The notes under the pieces are model-generated. The model was not told where the DNA came from and did not search any database. It saw only the letters and a program-made list of their open reading frames with translations. A program made the position numbers and the translations under genes. Shown in pieces: positions 22,355 through 33,415 of a DNA stretch of 64,000 bases (position 1 is the first letter of the stretch; each line of letters opens with the position of its first letter). Source of the stretch: Biscogniauxia marginata (lineage: Eukaryota > Ascomycota > Sordariomycetes > Xylariales > Xylariaceae); the NCBI GenBank assembly GCA_022695795.1, contig MU404072.1:1-64000 (forward strand), given 5' to 3'.

Positions 22355-23725
22355 AGTCGTCGCAGCACGATATTAATTTAGGTTATTAGGCTGATAGGTA
22401 GTCAATGGCGGTCGGTGGACTCGCGATAGCAAGATAGCGAATGGGGGCGCGTCGTTATTATACAAAGTATCGAGCGAGTGAATCGAGAAACAATGAAGTG
22501 ATCCTCGGCTTGATCCTCGACAACGGTGTAAGCGATGGTATCAAACGGCGACCGAGGATTTCGCCGGTCGGCGGAGGTTGTCGTCCAACGGGCTACCGAC
22601 TGCGCTCGTGTACTGATTTGTCGCCAATCGAGCGCGACGGGGTTTTCTAGGCGTGAGCTAACGACAGGACTACGGATATGGCCTCGATACTGAACCGCCT
22701 GATGAGCGCACGAGGTAGTCGGGGTACCCGGTGGTTGTCGTCGGGTCGGGCGGCCGTCAAGAATTATCAGGTCGATTGGTGGACAAGTTTGAAAGCGATC
22801 GATCAGGACCTCGAGACTATAATTGGGGAGGCGATTCAATACAATGCATAATATTATAAATAAAGCGACAAGTAACAAAAAGCGGAGTTATGTATCAATG
22901 ACTCTATTCGCCTTCCCCTATATACTCAATGTCCAAGCAGAATAAAGTAATGAAAAAAAAAAACGAGGGTGAGGGACTTGGTGGGAGGAGGAAATGAAGA
23001 CGGGAGCAAGCGACAAGAACGGGAAGGAGTTTTATTATGTATATGTCACCCAAGTATTATTATGCTTATTATTACATACATACCTAGGTAGGTAGTTTAC
23101 ATAGGTACAGTCAATTGACTATGATGGGAAAGGGTGATCCTTGCAGGCATCGTAAATCAGTGGGGAAGCGGAGCATCGTTTAACTTTAGTTTCCTCTACT
23201 TATAGGAGTGTACATGTCGGTTAGGGGCTTCTGATAGGGTGACCTAACGTGAATAGTGCGTTGTATTAGTGAGCGTGTCACTTTGTCATTCAGTACCCAC
23301 CTACATGCTTCGGGGCTCCATCTAACCTACAATCACGTAGAGGTACAGTACATCGTATTCACAGACTACCTACTGCTATGTCTCGTAGGTATGTACTTAC
23401 CTAGTATGTAGGTATGTATGTATGTCGTGCAATGGAAGTCATGGATGTCATGTCATATTGGTGTGAACACCTTCCCCCTTTAGGTCCCGGTGCATCGATC
23501 CATCGTGAGACTCCAGTATAGAGATTTACTTAGCACCATCCCCAACACATGCGGTACGTAGTGGGTGTTTCAACAACATAAGCACCTATATACCTATGTT
23601 ATACTGAAACAAATCAAGATGGCGTACATCCCGAAGGCCAAGAGGTAGTTCAAAGACCTGTTTATAGTGTTGGGCATATTAACACCAACGTCCGATCACT
23701 CGTAGCAGGTATACCAAACATGTCG
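22355..23725. other. Intergenic, Crh promoter side
   Basis: 1.4 kb. The left part is the Crh leader and promoter, unusually rich in CGATCG/TCGATC words between about 22470 and 22830. It also carries a short poly-A run near 22951 and TACCTAGGTA at 23081-23090. An ORF on the minus strand (22402-22878) has no family match and lies in the expected leader. Confidence 0.5.
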
Positions 23726-24358
23726 TCAGAAGAGATACTCTCCCGCCCACGCGAGACCCTCGTAAATCATCCCCCTGAGATCAGACGACATCTGCAGTCC
23801 CTCGACCCTACTTAAGTTCACCCAGACCATCCCGTCGTGGTTCTTCGACATGAGCACCGCGTCCTCGACATCGTCGACCAGCACCGTGAAGTTGAGCTGC
23901 AAGCACTCCTTCCTCAGTTCCCGGCGATTAAACTCAGACGAGCCTTCATCGCTCACCTGAGCAACGGCGACATCTTTGTCGTCGTCCCACTCGAGGATCT
24001 TGATCCTATTGACGTGCCTCGTCTCCCTTAGCGCCCCCAAGATCTTGGTTACTTTCAGCCCGGACTCCTCGCTCACCAGGCGGGCGACGGCGGCCGAGAT
24101 GCAGAAGTCACCGTCGCCGACCTTGCCACCCGGCAGCTCCCAGTTGCCTGGGTGCTGCTGCCAGCGCGGCGACCGCCTGAGGAGGAGCACCGACGGGCAC
24201 GATGACTCCACGTCCACCCGGAAGATGCAAACGCCGATGTAGACCTTGTCCGCTGGCTGTTCGCTGCCCCTGATGTGTCTGAGGAACTGGGCCCTAGACA
24301 TGGCCAGGACTGATTTGTACGTCGGCAGCAGTGCCAACTTCGCTTTTGTCATAACCAA
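23726..24358 (-). CDS. Nudix hydrolase-fold protein with degenerate Nudix box
   Basis: A single exon of 210 residues. It shows a Nudix fold signature: VYIGVCIFRV, then VLLLRRSPRWQQHPGNWELPGGKVGDGD and ARLVSEESGL. Against the consensus GX5EX7REUXEEXGU, the first Glu is Asp and the Arg-Glu pair is Arg-Leu. The metal-binding Glu-Glu pair is kept. The protein may therefore still bind Mg2+ and hydrolyse a nucleoside-diphosphate-linked substrate, but this is uncertain; some fungal family members are of unknown substrate. The start could also be the internal ATG at residue 20 (24301), just before MSRAQFLRHIRG. There is no targeting signal. Confidence 0.82.
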   Translation of the reverse strand: MVMTKAKLALLPTYKSVLAMSRAQFLRHIRGSEQPADKVYIGVCIFRVDVESSCPSVLLLRRSPRWQQHPGNWELPGGKVGDGDFCISAAVARLVSEESGLKVTKILGALRETRHVNRIKILEWDDDKDVAVAQVSDEGSSEFNRRELRKECLQLNFTVLVDDVEDAVLMSKNHDGMVWVNLSRVEGLQMSSDLRGMIYEGLAWAGEYLF

Positions 24359-25992
24359 TATTCAAACCCCCAGTCGGGACCCCAAAGGAAGACAGGATCG
24401 TAGGCTGAGCAAAACCAAGACTTGGAAACACTATTTATTATATTCACCAACCCCCAATCGCATAGGACGGACAACCATGGACCCCGACGTGCGTGTCTTT
24501 CCCCATGCGGATGGAGTAGAAGAAAAGGGCCTTATATACATCGAATAATACAACAAGCTTTTAGGGTTAGCAACATGCCTGAGGTCCCGAGTCTGATCAG
24601 GCAAGGAAAAACTCTAATGAAGTGGCCGTCTAGCTAGAAAAGCTACGCACAGCTACGCGATGACTCCAGGCACAGTAGCAAAAAGAGTAAGAATGAATCA
24701 GGGCGTAAGTCGAAACTTGTTTCATGGTCATAATAATACTAGATGCATGGCGAGCAGTGAAGCCACAGGGGCTCTCGTCGATTGGCCTGTCCTATAGCAT
24801 GGATGGGTAACTAACTGACTGACTGATTGACTTCCTGAGGCAAACAAAGTAAGGCTACATGAAAAGTCGGCGACGAGATCTCGAACACTAGCAGACGTGG
24901 AAGCCGGAGTGTCATGGGGGTGCTATGTGCGTTTCTACCATGATGCTGTCATCCACGGGCGGGTTAGAAAGAGGGCTTAAGGAATGTGGGTGTGCTTAGC
25001 TCTTATATCACGCGGAATTGGCCTAATTGGTCAACCCGAAGAAGGATTGGATATAGGATTGGCAGAAAAAAACATATCAGTAGAAACATATCAGTCATCC
25101 CCCATTAGAACTACAGTCAAGCGGCGCCGGCAACAAAGTACAGGCTACCACGGTCACCGAATAGTCACTACAGGATGAAAATCACGCGGTGAAGCAGTTG
25201 TGTTGGTCTAGGTGGTTAGACACTGTCACTACTTATAGCTCATCCCTAAAGACAGGAAATAAAATAAAACGCAGCTCTCTTTCCGATGCCTGTCCTCTGT
25301 CTTCCAAAAGCCTAGACATCCTCCCGTGGGGGATTCGTGCTGTGAAAAAGAGCCCTGTACTGTACCTAATACATGTGCCGACGTAAAAATGAAGAGTTAA
25401 AAATGTGGAATTATGATAAAGTGAAGAAGGTATAACATGAAACGTTCAATCCGTTGCTTCTTTTGTCGTCCTCCACAACAGCTACATTGTGGGTTTGAAC
25501 TTGCATGAAGAACAAGTGCCTGTTATCAAGGTATGACTCCAAGGCCTGGGTTGGTGGAGGAGCATAGTTCTGTCGAGCAACTCGGGGCCGTACGTAACCT
25601 GACGGGCGGAGACGATAACAAGCCATTGGACGAGATTTATCGGTTGGCCGGCGTGAGCGTGCCTAGAAATAACAACACGACAAAAAGTGCTCCTTGATAG
25701 AAATGCGAAAGCGCGGGTGAAAAAATTTTTTTTAAAGCGGTCGGTGGGTGACCCAGTCCAATTCTAGGGCATATGAATGGTATAGAAGCTGGCCTTATCT
25801 CGACGTCTATGAAAGAGGCGAAACTATACGAGGCAAGACCGTAGAATTTGGTAAGACCTTCGTGGGAAGAGAAACACGGAAATTTGGGCTATGGAGGTGG
25901 TACATCAGTCCTACAAAGAATATATGCCTTGTAAGTCTTGGAATCGTTTCTCGAGGGCGAGGTCTCATCAAGATCTCGAATAGGCTGCTGAC
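24359..25992. other. Intergenic, no gene seen
   Basis: 1.6 kb between two minus-strand genes. Small frames on the plus strand (e.g. 24246-24548, 25748-25996) do not look like protein. An A/T homopolymer pair lies near 25720-25735. Confidence 0.5.
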
Positions 25993-27726
25993 CTAGCGAG
26001 CCTTCTGCGTGGCAAAGAGATCTGGGAAGTGCTCCTTCGCGTATTGTTCGCAAGCCTGAATCCAACAGTGAAGAATGTTAGTAGAGAATCTTGAAGTGAT
26101 AATCAAAAGGCACGAGTGGGGAGAGCGAGTACCGACCTTTGCAGGCTTGCCGACCTTCTGACCAATCGTCTTCCACTTGTTGTTCTCGTAGTCCTTGATG
26201 GCGCTAAGGAGCGCCTGGCTCTCGTCTTCGGCAAATTCAGCGTAGTGCATATCCTTATCCTTGTGTCAGCTAACAAATACTAGAGTGCAGACTTGCTGAA
26301 TGGCTGATCTTTAATTACCTTGTACCAATGCTTCTTGACGCTGCCTTCAGTTCTCGTAGGGAATGTCTGCACGGATGCGTTAATCACATGAGACCAAAGA
26401 CATCTTAGCGGAGCGCACGTACCTTGGCGATCTCAGCCCAACTATTTCCTGCGTCCCTCATCTGCTTGAGTCGCAATTCCTCCGCAGGAGTCCATGGAGT
26501 GTTTGTTCGACTCTTCTTGGTGGGTGGAGGTAAAGGCGTCAAATTGGCATCATCTGTAGTGGAAGCAGGGGGGGCGACAGGAGTAACTTGGGACGGCGGT
26601 GCAGCGGCCGGCGCAGGCGCGGAGGAAGGGGTAGCGGGCATAGGGGCCGGAGCGGTGGTCACAGCGGTAGCTGTGGCGGCAGCAGCAGGAGTCGCTGGAG
26701 CCGCAGCCGGCGCGTGGGGCTGCTGGGTTTGTTGGTGAGCCGCTGCGGGTCGCTTGCGGCCACGCGGCGGGGCTGGCGCCGGGGCCGGGGTAGGTGTTGG
26801 CTGTTGTTGTGGAGTTGCAGCACCAGGCTGCGGGATGGTCATCGGAGGCGGCACAGGAGTCGCGTGATGCTGGGACTGATGCTGCTGCTGCTGATGTTGT
26901 TGTTGGTGCTGTTGCGAGTGTTGGCCATGCGGCGCATGAGCCTGATGTGGTTGATGCTGGTGCCCCTGATGCTGGGCGTGCTGTTGGTGGTGCTGCTGGG
27001 CATGCTGCTGATGCGGTTGGGCAGCGGGATTCGGAGCTTGCGGGGCATAGCTGGCGAACTCATTTCGGCGAGACATGTCGGGCTGGTAGGAATGAGTGGT
27101 GCTATATCACGAAGCAATGTTAGCCTGCCCAGACAGTCTTCTTGTGTTGGTGGAGGCGGCGGCGGCGGAAGCGAGATACGACAACATGACTGCGCAACAT
27201 CGAATCATGACCATGCCGTTATCTAGTAAGAGTTGCAAAGGGGCGGCGGACCCTCTAGTCGGAAGCGGAAACGGTGCAGTGTATGTGGGGGTAAGAAACA
27301 GACGGCAAGTTGATAATAAACTCGTGCAAGATGCGGGATGAAGCTATCGCCAGCTCCCCATCACTACTTGTGGAGCACCGACGCGGAGACGTAGTTCGTT
27401 CCAGAGTGGCAGGACGGGGCCATGGTTTCAGACCGCAGGTGTACATTGGGTACATATAGTACCGTCGACTTGCAAAGCAAGACGTCCAGGCCAGGTAGGT
27501 ATACGTCCGTGTGTACAAGCCATCTGGGACAAGACAAGGGGTGCGGAGGGAAGAGGAGACTTGGGGAACCAAAAGGGGGACTAAGATGGGAGGCGACATG
27601 TACTGTACATGAAAGGTGCCGGGATATGGAGGAGAGGGGGAATGGTACTTACTGCATGTCGTTGGCATGCTGGGTGGAGTTGGCGTAGAGGTACTCCGGC
27701 ACGGGGCCGACCTGCCACTGCTGCAT
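25993..27726 (-). CDS. His/Gln-rich SANT/Myb-domain protein
   Basis: Five exons on the minus strand: 27726-27653, 27101-26423, 26366-26319, 26253-26137, 26055-25993, 326 residues. The first exon encodes MQQWQVGPVPEYLYANSTQHANDM and is separated by a 551-nt intron, the longest in the window; the others are 56, 65 and 81 nt. Residues ~45-90 are a dense His/Gln tract, followed by an Ala/Pro/Thr-rich segment with PPRGRKRP. The C terminus carries two Myb/SANT-like repeats (TPWTPAEELRLKQMRDAGNSWAEIAKTFPTRTEGSVKKHWYK, split here by an intron, then LLSAIKDYENNKWKTIGQKVGKPAKACEQYAKEHF). This suggests a nuclear DNA-binding or chromatin protein. Conserved fungal family; target unknown. Confidence 0.88.
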
Positions 27727-30700
27727 GATCTGAAAATGGCAAACTAGTGTCAGCTAAGTAGAGTACAGGGGGGGAGGGGAAGGGGCGGTCTTTTTATCTC
27801 CAATACAAATACAAGACAAGCGGGAGCGTAAAAAGGGAAAGCAGAAGTATATGCAAGAACAAGTCAAACTTGACCAAAGTACAAAATTAGGACGGATTTT
27901 TGATGTACAACAGCGAGGGGGGAAAAAGGAAAGCGAATTAGAAAGACGGGTGTATACTCGAGGTAGGTGATAAATAAATCAATCGATCGAAACATCTTCT
28001 TTTTTCCTTCTTCTCTACAACAAATGAAAGAGGCGAGGTTGACGAGGAATAAGACAGGGTGTAGAGATTGGATAAGAGGGTAGGTAAGATGTAGGTAGCA
28101 TTGATGATGGCACCGAGATGGAGTGCCGACCATGATAGGATGGGACAAAGAGGGGATTAAAGTCACATAAAAAAGGAATAAATAAATAAAAAAGCAATTG
28201 GCGGCGAGGTTCTGTTGGTAATCGTGGTAATGAAAAGGTGATGAAATGTGAAGGCGAGTTGGATGTAGATGATAGGTAGGCAGGGCGAGGCTCGATATGC
28301 AAATATCTACTTCTAGATGCACGTGTATGTGCGTGAGAGGGTTGGAGGGGCAGAGGGTGACAGCCGTGGTATGTACGTATGTGTGTATATATGTACGCAT
28401 GTATGTATAGTGTTGGTGTTGACGATGATGACAGTCGGCAGTACAAATCCGATGCGATGACCAGATGTAGGCTGGGGATGGAAGCGACAAGTAACATCTC
28501 GACCAATGTCACTCGACACTGACGAGGCTAACAATCGATGGAGACTTCGGACAGGAACAGGGGAAAAGAAAATGTAGTTGACTTACGGGCAATCGGCAGA
28601 ATGTCAGTGGCGCATAAGATAGCGGACGTATAGAATAGATGTCCTCAGCCGCGGGTTGCTGGGTATATGATGCTGCGGGTCAAAGTAAAAGAAAGGTATC
28701 GAGTGAGTTTGCGCGGGTGTGTAGCAGATGGCCGGCGCAAACACCAGAGTATGCCAAAGACCGGTGCCGAAGATGGCTTGGCGACGTATCGCGACCGGAT
28801 GTCGAGTCAAACGAGCACGGACAGACAAACGGTGATATCAAGACGCGTCTGTCGACCGCCGAGGCTGCTTGCTGGCTGGCTTGCTGGCTTGCTGGCTTGG
28901 TTGCTCGCTCTATAGGGAGGTAGGTAGGTAAGTACCACACTCGTGCGTGTAAAATTTTAAGGTCGGCGCGCTGGAACCGAGAGTTTGTTAGACACAGCTA
29001 GCCAATAGTAGATTGGGATGGAAATGGGTAGAGGGACGCGTAAATAGGCTTAGTTGGACCGGGTAGTAGAGTTGGTTGGTCGGAAGGGTTAAGGTATGGA
29101 TATGGTATGGTATAGGATGGAATTGTATGGATGTATGGATGTATGGATGTATAGATGTATGTATGTATGTATGTATGTATGTATGTATGTATGTATGTAT
29201 GTACGTATGTATGTATATGTAGCGCAGGTATTTTCTGGTTGGGGCTGGGCCGGGTGATGGTGACTTTGGGTGGAGGAGGGAACCAAGCAATCATTCTAGA
29301 TTGCAAAGAAAAAGGAAAGCTACACGCACGTGTGTGTCGCGACAAGGGAAGAGAAGTAGAGGTAGAGGTATAGGAATAGCTGCAAGTGTCGTACCTCGAT
29401 CCCAGAAGTAGGTACCTAGCACTCGTACACGAAAGGTAGAGAGAGGGGAGAAGGAGAGAAAGCGGGGGGAGAGAAAACGGTGTGGACAAGTGGTCAAGAA
29501 GTGGACAAGGGCAGGACAAGGTGTGGTGAGGTGAGGGTGCGATAAGAAAAAAAAAAGGCTGAGGATGTGTAGATAGGGTGGTACGTAGGCAAGGCAAGGC
29601 AAAGGTACTGTAGGCAGGTAGTGTACGTAGAGAGAGCGACCGGGGGTGGGAACTTGAGTCGCGCTTCGCTCTTGTACTCCGTACTCGTGCACCCTCCTCC
29701 TCCGAGGTCCCAAGTACTTACTCGAAACAAAGCCCGAAAAAAAAAACCTGTCCAGCCACGTGTATGGGGCCTCTGGAACTGTGAACTGCGAACTAGGCAA
29801 AATGGGTACCAGATAGTACCCGTACAGAGAGAGTAGACGTACCTAACGTTATGGGTCGCAGATCAGAAGAAGCTCGCTCCCCCTATCGGTGGCGCAGGTA
29901 TAGTTAGAGAAAAAAAAGAGATGGGAAATGCGGATGCGAGTGTTTGCGGGAAAAGATGGGTAATGGGCAATGACGAGAAGATATGACGGGCGGCTTGACA
30001 AGACAATCGTCATCAGCGAGAACAGAAGGAAAAAAAAAAAAGTAAAGGGATTTGACAGGTGATGATAGATTGATGATTGATCGGTGCTGATGTTGGCAGT
30101 CGGATGGGATTGGTTTGAATTGTTTAGTGTGGCGGCGCGTTTTGGGGAGTGGGTCGAGTCAATTCGATAGATGGAACAAGACGGACAAGGAACCGTCCGA
30201 AAGGTCACGATACCCTTTTTTTTTGGCCCTAACTCACTTGAAAATTTTTTCTTCTTCTTCTCCTTTTTCGCCCTCCAATTCGTCGTCGCAAAATCTATTG
30301 CGTGACGTCTTCAGTTCAGGTGACAAGGCTACGGGATCGTAATTTTACTGCCGTTGCTGTCGCTGTTGGCGTTTGTCGTTGCTGCTTAATAATGATAAAA
30401 AATAAAAACACCTCAGACGCTCTCGAATCCGCGACAGAGACCAAAGAGAAAGCTCATGTAAAAACGTTTTGGCTCCAGTCAAATGGACCAGGACTCGGGA
30501 TGATTGTCGATGACCCTTGATGGAAAGTGGGCGGATGCGATGTGAGGTGATGTACGGAGTAGGTAGTGAATGTATGTAGGTACGTATGCAGTGAGGTGGG
30601 TTGTACTTTTGATGAAAGTACAGAATTATCGTGCCGTCTTTGGATGGATTTAGATTGTTGCCGGTAAGGTGACTTGTGCCCACGCGTCGTGTTGGCCTGT

Positions 30701-31150
30701 GCTGCCTGGCCCGCCTTGGGGTTTTGCCTGGCTGCCTGAGGCGTGTCTATACTGTGTATAGACTGTGTACAGTGAGATACTCCCGCCCCGACACCACATA
30801 GCTGGCTGTTCCTGGAACGGAATCATGAGAAGGCTTGTGGCGTGTGGCTTGTTTTGTAGTGCTAGGTACCTAAGTGGGTACAGTGTGAGGCCCGTGTGGG
30901 TTTCCTATCTCTTGACGGAACCTCAAGAATACATATAAATAATAAATAAAATCGTTGATGATATTAAAGAGGGAAAGGTTTGAGGAAAGACGATACCTAC
31001 CTGAGTGTCGCAGACCAGAAGTACCTTTCCACTCATCCTGACACACAGGCCGCCAGCAAGAAACCCAAAGCGGCATGAGCCCCCGAATGATCCTCCGCTA
31101 CGCCCCGCTCTCCCCAGCACATCCGCTAAGGCGTCCGCTAATTCGTCTGA
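27727..31150. other. Gene-free upstream region with microsatellites
   Basis: 3.4 kb upstream of the SANT gene. It contains purine-rich stretches and several simple repeats: a TATG array at about 29155-29205, GCTGGCTT-type copies near 28865-28905 and poly-A runs (29550, 30030). ORFs of 100-208 codons on the minus strand (27864-28490, 28998-29597) are repeat-derived (Ile-His-Thr-Tyr or Ser/Pro/Leu strings) and I regard them as spurious. Part of it may be transcribed leader. Confidence 0.6.
29155..29210. repeat. TATG microsatellite
   Basis: About a dozen ATGT/TATG units, nearly perfect, preceded by a looser ATGGATGT array from about 29125. The two together span roughly 90 bp. Confidence 0.9.
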
Positions 31151-31282
31151 TTTGCCGAGATAGCCCTTTAAAAATCTACTTAATTTTACTTAATAAGTTT
31201 TATCTTTTTAAATAAATACTTTTAATTTTATATATAATTTTATAATTTATATATATATATAATTATTATTTATTTTAATATA

Positions 31283-31700
31283 TTATATAAATAAATAAAA
31301 CAAGTTTATAAATAAAATAGTTTTTTATATAAAATCGACTTTTTTAAAAATGTATAACTTTATTTATAAAAATTGGAAAAATCTTAAACCTTTTTTTTTA
31401 GTTAAATAACTATATAGTTTAATTAAAATAAAGTTCAAAAAAATAAAAAGTGAAATATATAAAGAAATACGTAAAAAAGTTTATACATTTTATTATAATT
31501 TTAGTTTTTACGTGTTTTCTTTTCGTGTTTTTTAATATTAATTTTTTTAAATTTAATTTTAATTAAACTATATAGTTATATAACTAGAAAAAAGGTTTAA
31601 GATTTTTCCAATTTCTATAAATAAAGTTATACATTTTTGAAAAAGTCGATTTTATATAGGAAACTATTTCGTCCGCGAACTTGTTTTGTTTACTCGCTTA
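31283..31700. mobile_element. Fold-back/MITE-like inverted repeat, copy 1
   Basis: The arms are about 31290-31440 and 31545-31700. The reverse complement of the right arm matches the left almost throughout, including ATCGACTTTTT, AAATGTATAACTTTATTTAT, ATTGGAAAAATCTTAAACC and ATATAGTTTAATT. The loop is about 100 nt. Where the right arm has AAGTTCGCGGACGAAATAG (reverse complement of 31664-31682) the left has AAGTTTATAAATAAAATAG (31302-31320): all seven differences are C-to-T or G-to-A. I infer a non-autonomous element with long inverted repeats that was mutated unevenly. Confidence 0.75.
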
Positions 31701-33004
31701 TATAGTATATTAAGTCTTATTATTATATTAATAACACGATATAATATTATTATTTTTATTTTAATAAGTGCCGTTAAATAAAAAGATTAATAAAGTTTTT
31801 TATTATAATAAATTTATTTTTAATATTAAAAGTATTTAAAAATAACATTATAAATTAATATAAAATTAATAATATTTAAAATTATATTAATTCGTTTTTA
31901 TATAAAACGTAAAACTTATTATAACGTCGTTTAAATCTTTTACATGTTTATTTATTAATGTTTAACTCTTAATATCTTATAACGATAATGATTATCTTTT
32001 TACGTATATTAAATAAAGTTAATATTTAATATTTAAACTTATTTTAAAAAGGCTTTATTAATTTAACGTAATACAAATACGCGTTAATTATTAAAATATA
32101 ACGCTCGTTTTAATTTTTAAGAAATTAAAAATAATTATTAAAGTCTTGTAAATATTATTATAAATATTAACGAGCTTATTTAAAAAGCTTTATAATAATA
32201 ACGTCGTAATAATTTACATTATAAATAAAAGTAATAATTTAAATTATAAAAGAATCCTAATTAAACGTAATATAAATCGCTTTTACGAGGTTTTTAATTT
32301 TAATTTATTAAATTTTTTATTTTATAAAAATTAATATTCGTTATTTATTTTTAATATTATTAAGTTAATATAATAATATAATTATTAATATTTTTAAAAA
32401 GCGTTATTAAAAGCTTTATATAAATTGATAAATTACTCGTCTCACTATTTAAATGAAAATTTTAATATAAATATCTTTATAAATTCTTTTTAAATTAACG
32501 TTTTAATTTAATTCCGAGTTTAAATTATATTTAATATAACGTCGTTTTCGTAACGAAACAAATAAAGAGTTATTATTTATTTAAAATTATAACTCGTCGA
32601 GATAACATTATAAATTTGTTACTTTTTACGTATATTAAATTTAAAGTTTTAATTATTAAAAGACTTTATTTGTAATATTTAAGTGAGACGGCGACTTAAT
32701 AAAAGAATTAATATTATAAAGAATCGAGAGTTAATTATTTAAAAATATATTTAATATTATAAATATATAATAAAGTTAAAAAAAGTATAAAGCTTATATG
32801 AGACTAATTTAATAAACGACGATTATAAATAATTATATAAAAGCTTTTAAAATTATTATAATAATAACTTTATAATAACTAAATATAACTAAAAAAAGAT
32901 TATATTTTAAAGTTAAAAGTTAATGAAATTAAACTATTAAATAATAATAAGGACTTATATAAACTTAAAACCTAGTTAATTAATTTTTAAAGCTATATAT
33001 AAAA

Positions 33005-33320
33005 GGTTTAAAGCCCTTTATAATATTTATAATTTTATATATAAAAATTAAAAAAGCTTTAAACTTTTTCTTTTATTTATATAATTAATTAAAAAATAAA
33101 ATATATATAAAAAACGTGAAAATTAAAAATAAAATAAAATATATAATTAAACTATTTTATTATTATTTTGCATATTTAAATTTAAAATTTAAAATTTAAA
33201 ATTTTATATTTTATTATTTTATTTAATTATATAATTAAAAGAAAAAACCCCAAGATTTTTCCGACTTTTATATATAAAATTTTAAAAATTTTAAAAAGTC
33301 GATTTTATATAAAATATTAA
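33005..33320. mobile_element. Fold-back/MITE-like inverted repeat, copy 2 (related)
   Basis: The arms are about 33015-33110 and 33195-33320. The right arm shares the core words AAGATTTTTCC and AAAAAGTCGATTTTATATA with the right arm of copy 1. The left arm pairs with it through TTTATATATAAAA, CTTTTTCTTTT and ATATAATTAA. It is more degraded than copy 1, and its edges are uncertain. Confidence 0.55.
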
Positions 33321-33415
33321 ATAAAGTTTTTTTAATAATTAATCATTAAATTTTAATATAATTATATTATTATTATTATATATACCTAAGTAAATAATAT
33401 AATATAAAACCTTAT

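Larger units (their letters stand above)
31150..33415. repeat. 2.3-kb AT-rich, RIP-like degraded island
   Basis: Sharp borders near 31150 and 33415 separate nearly pure A/T sequence from balanced DNA. Remaining G/C occurs largely in isolated CG or AG words (for example AACGTCG, CTCGTCGAG). No reading frame survives. Two fold-back structures lie inside (31283-31700 and 33005-33320). The island looks like a degraded repeat or transposon cluster; the original element cannot be named. Confidence 0.85.

Noticed and set aside
11910..24358. Secondary-metabolite cluster containing a self-resistance DHAD
   Set aside because: No polyketide, peptide or terpene synthase, P450 or cluster regulator lies nearby. 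The neighbours are unrelated housekeeping or cell-wall genes.
26588..27226. 212-codon plus-strand ORF opposite the SANT gene
   Set aside because: It consists of Arg/Ser/Leu repeats from the reverse of the Ala/Pro and His/Gln tracts, so it is a repeat shadow.
27864..29800. Several 100-208-codon minus-strand ORFs upstream of the SANT gene
   Set aside because: They translate microsatellites (Ile-His-Thr-Tyr) and purine-rich DNA read as Ser/Pro/Leu, without family motifs or splice logic.
31150..33415. CRISPR array, phage or bacterial element
   Set aside because: There are no regularly spaced repeats with unique spacers, the genome is fungal, and the AT-rich repeats are tandem or inverted.
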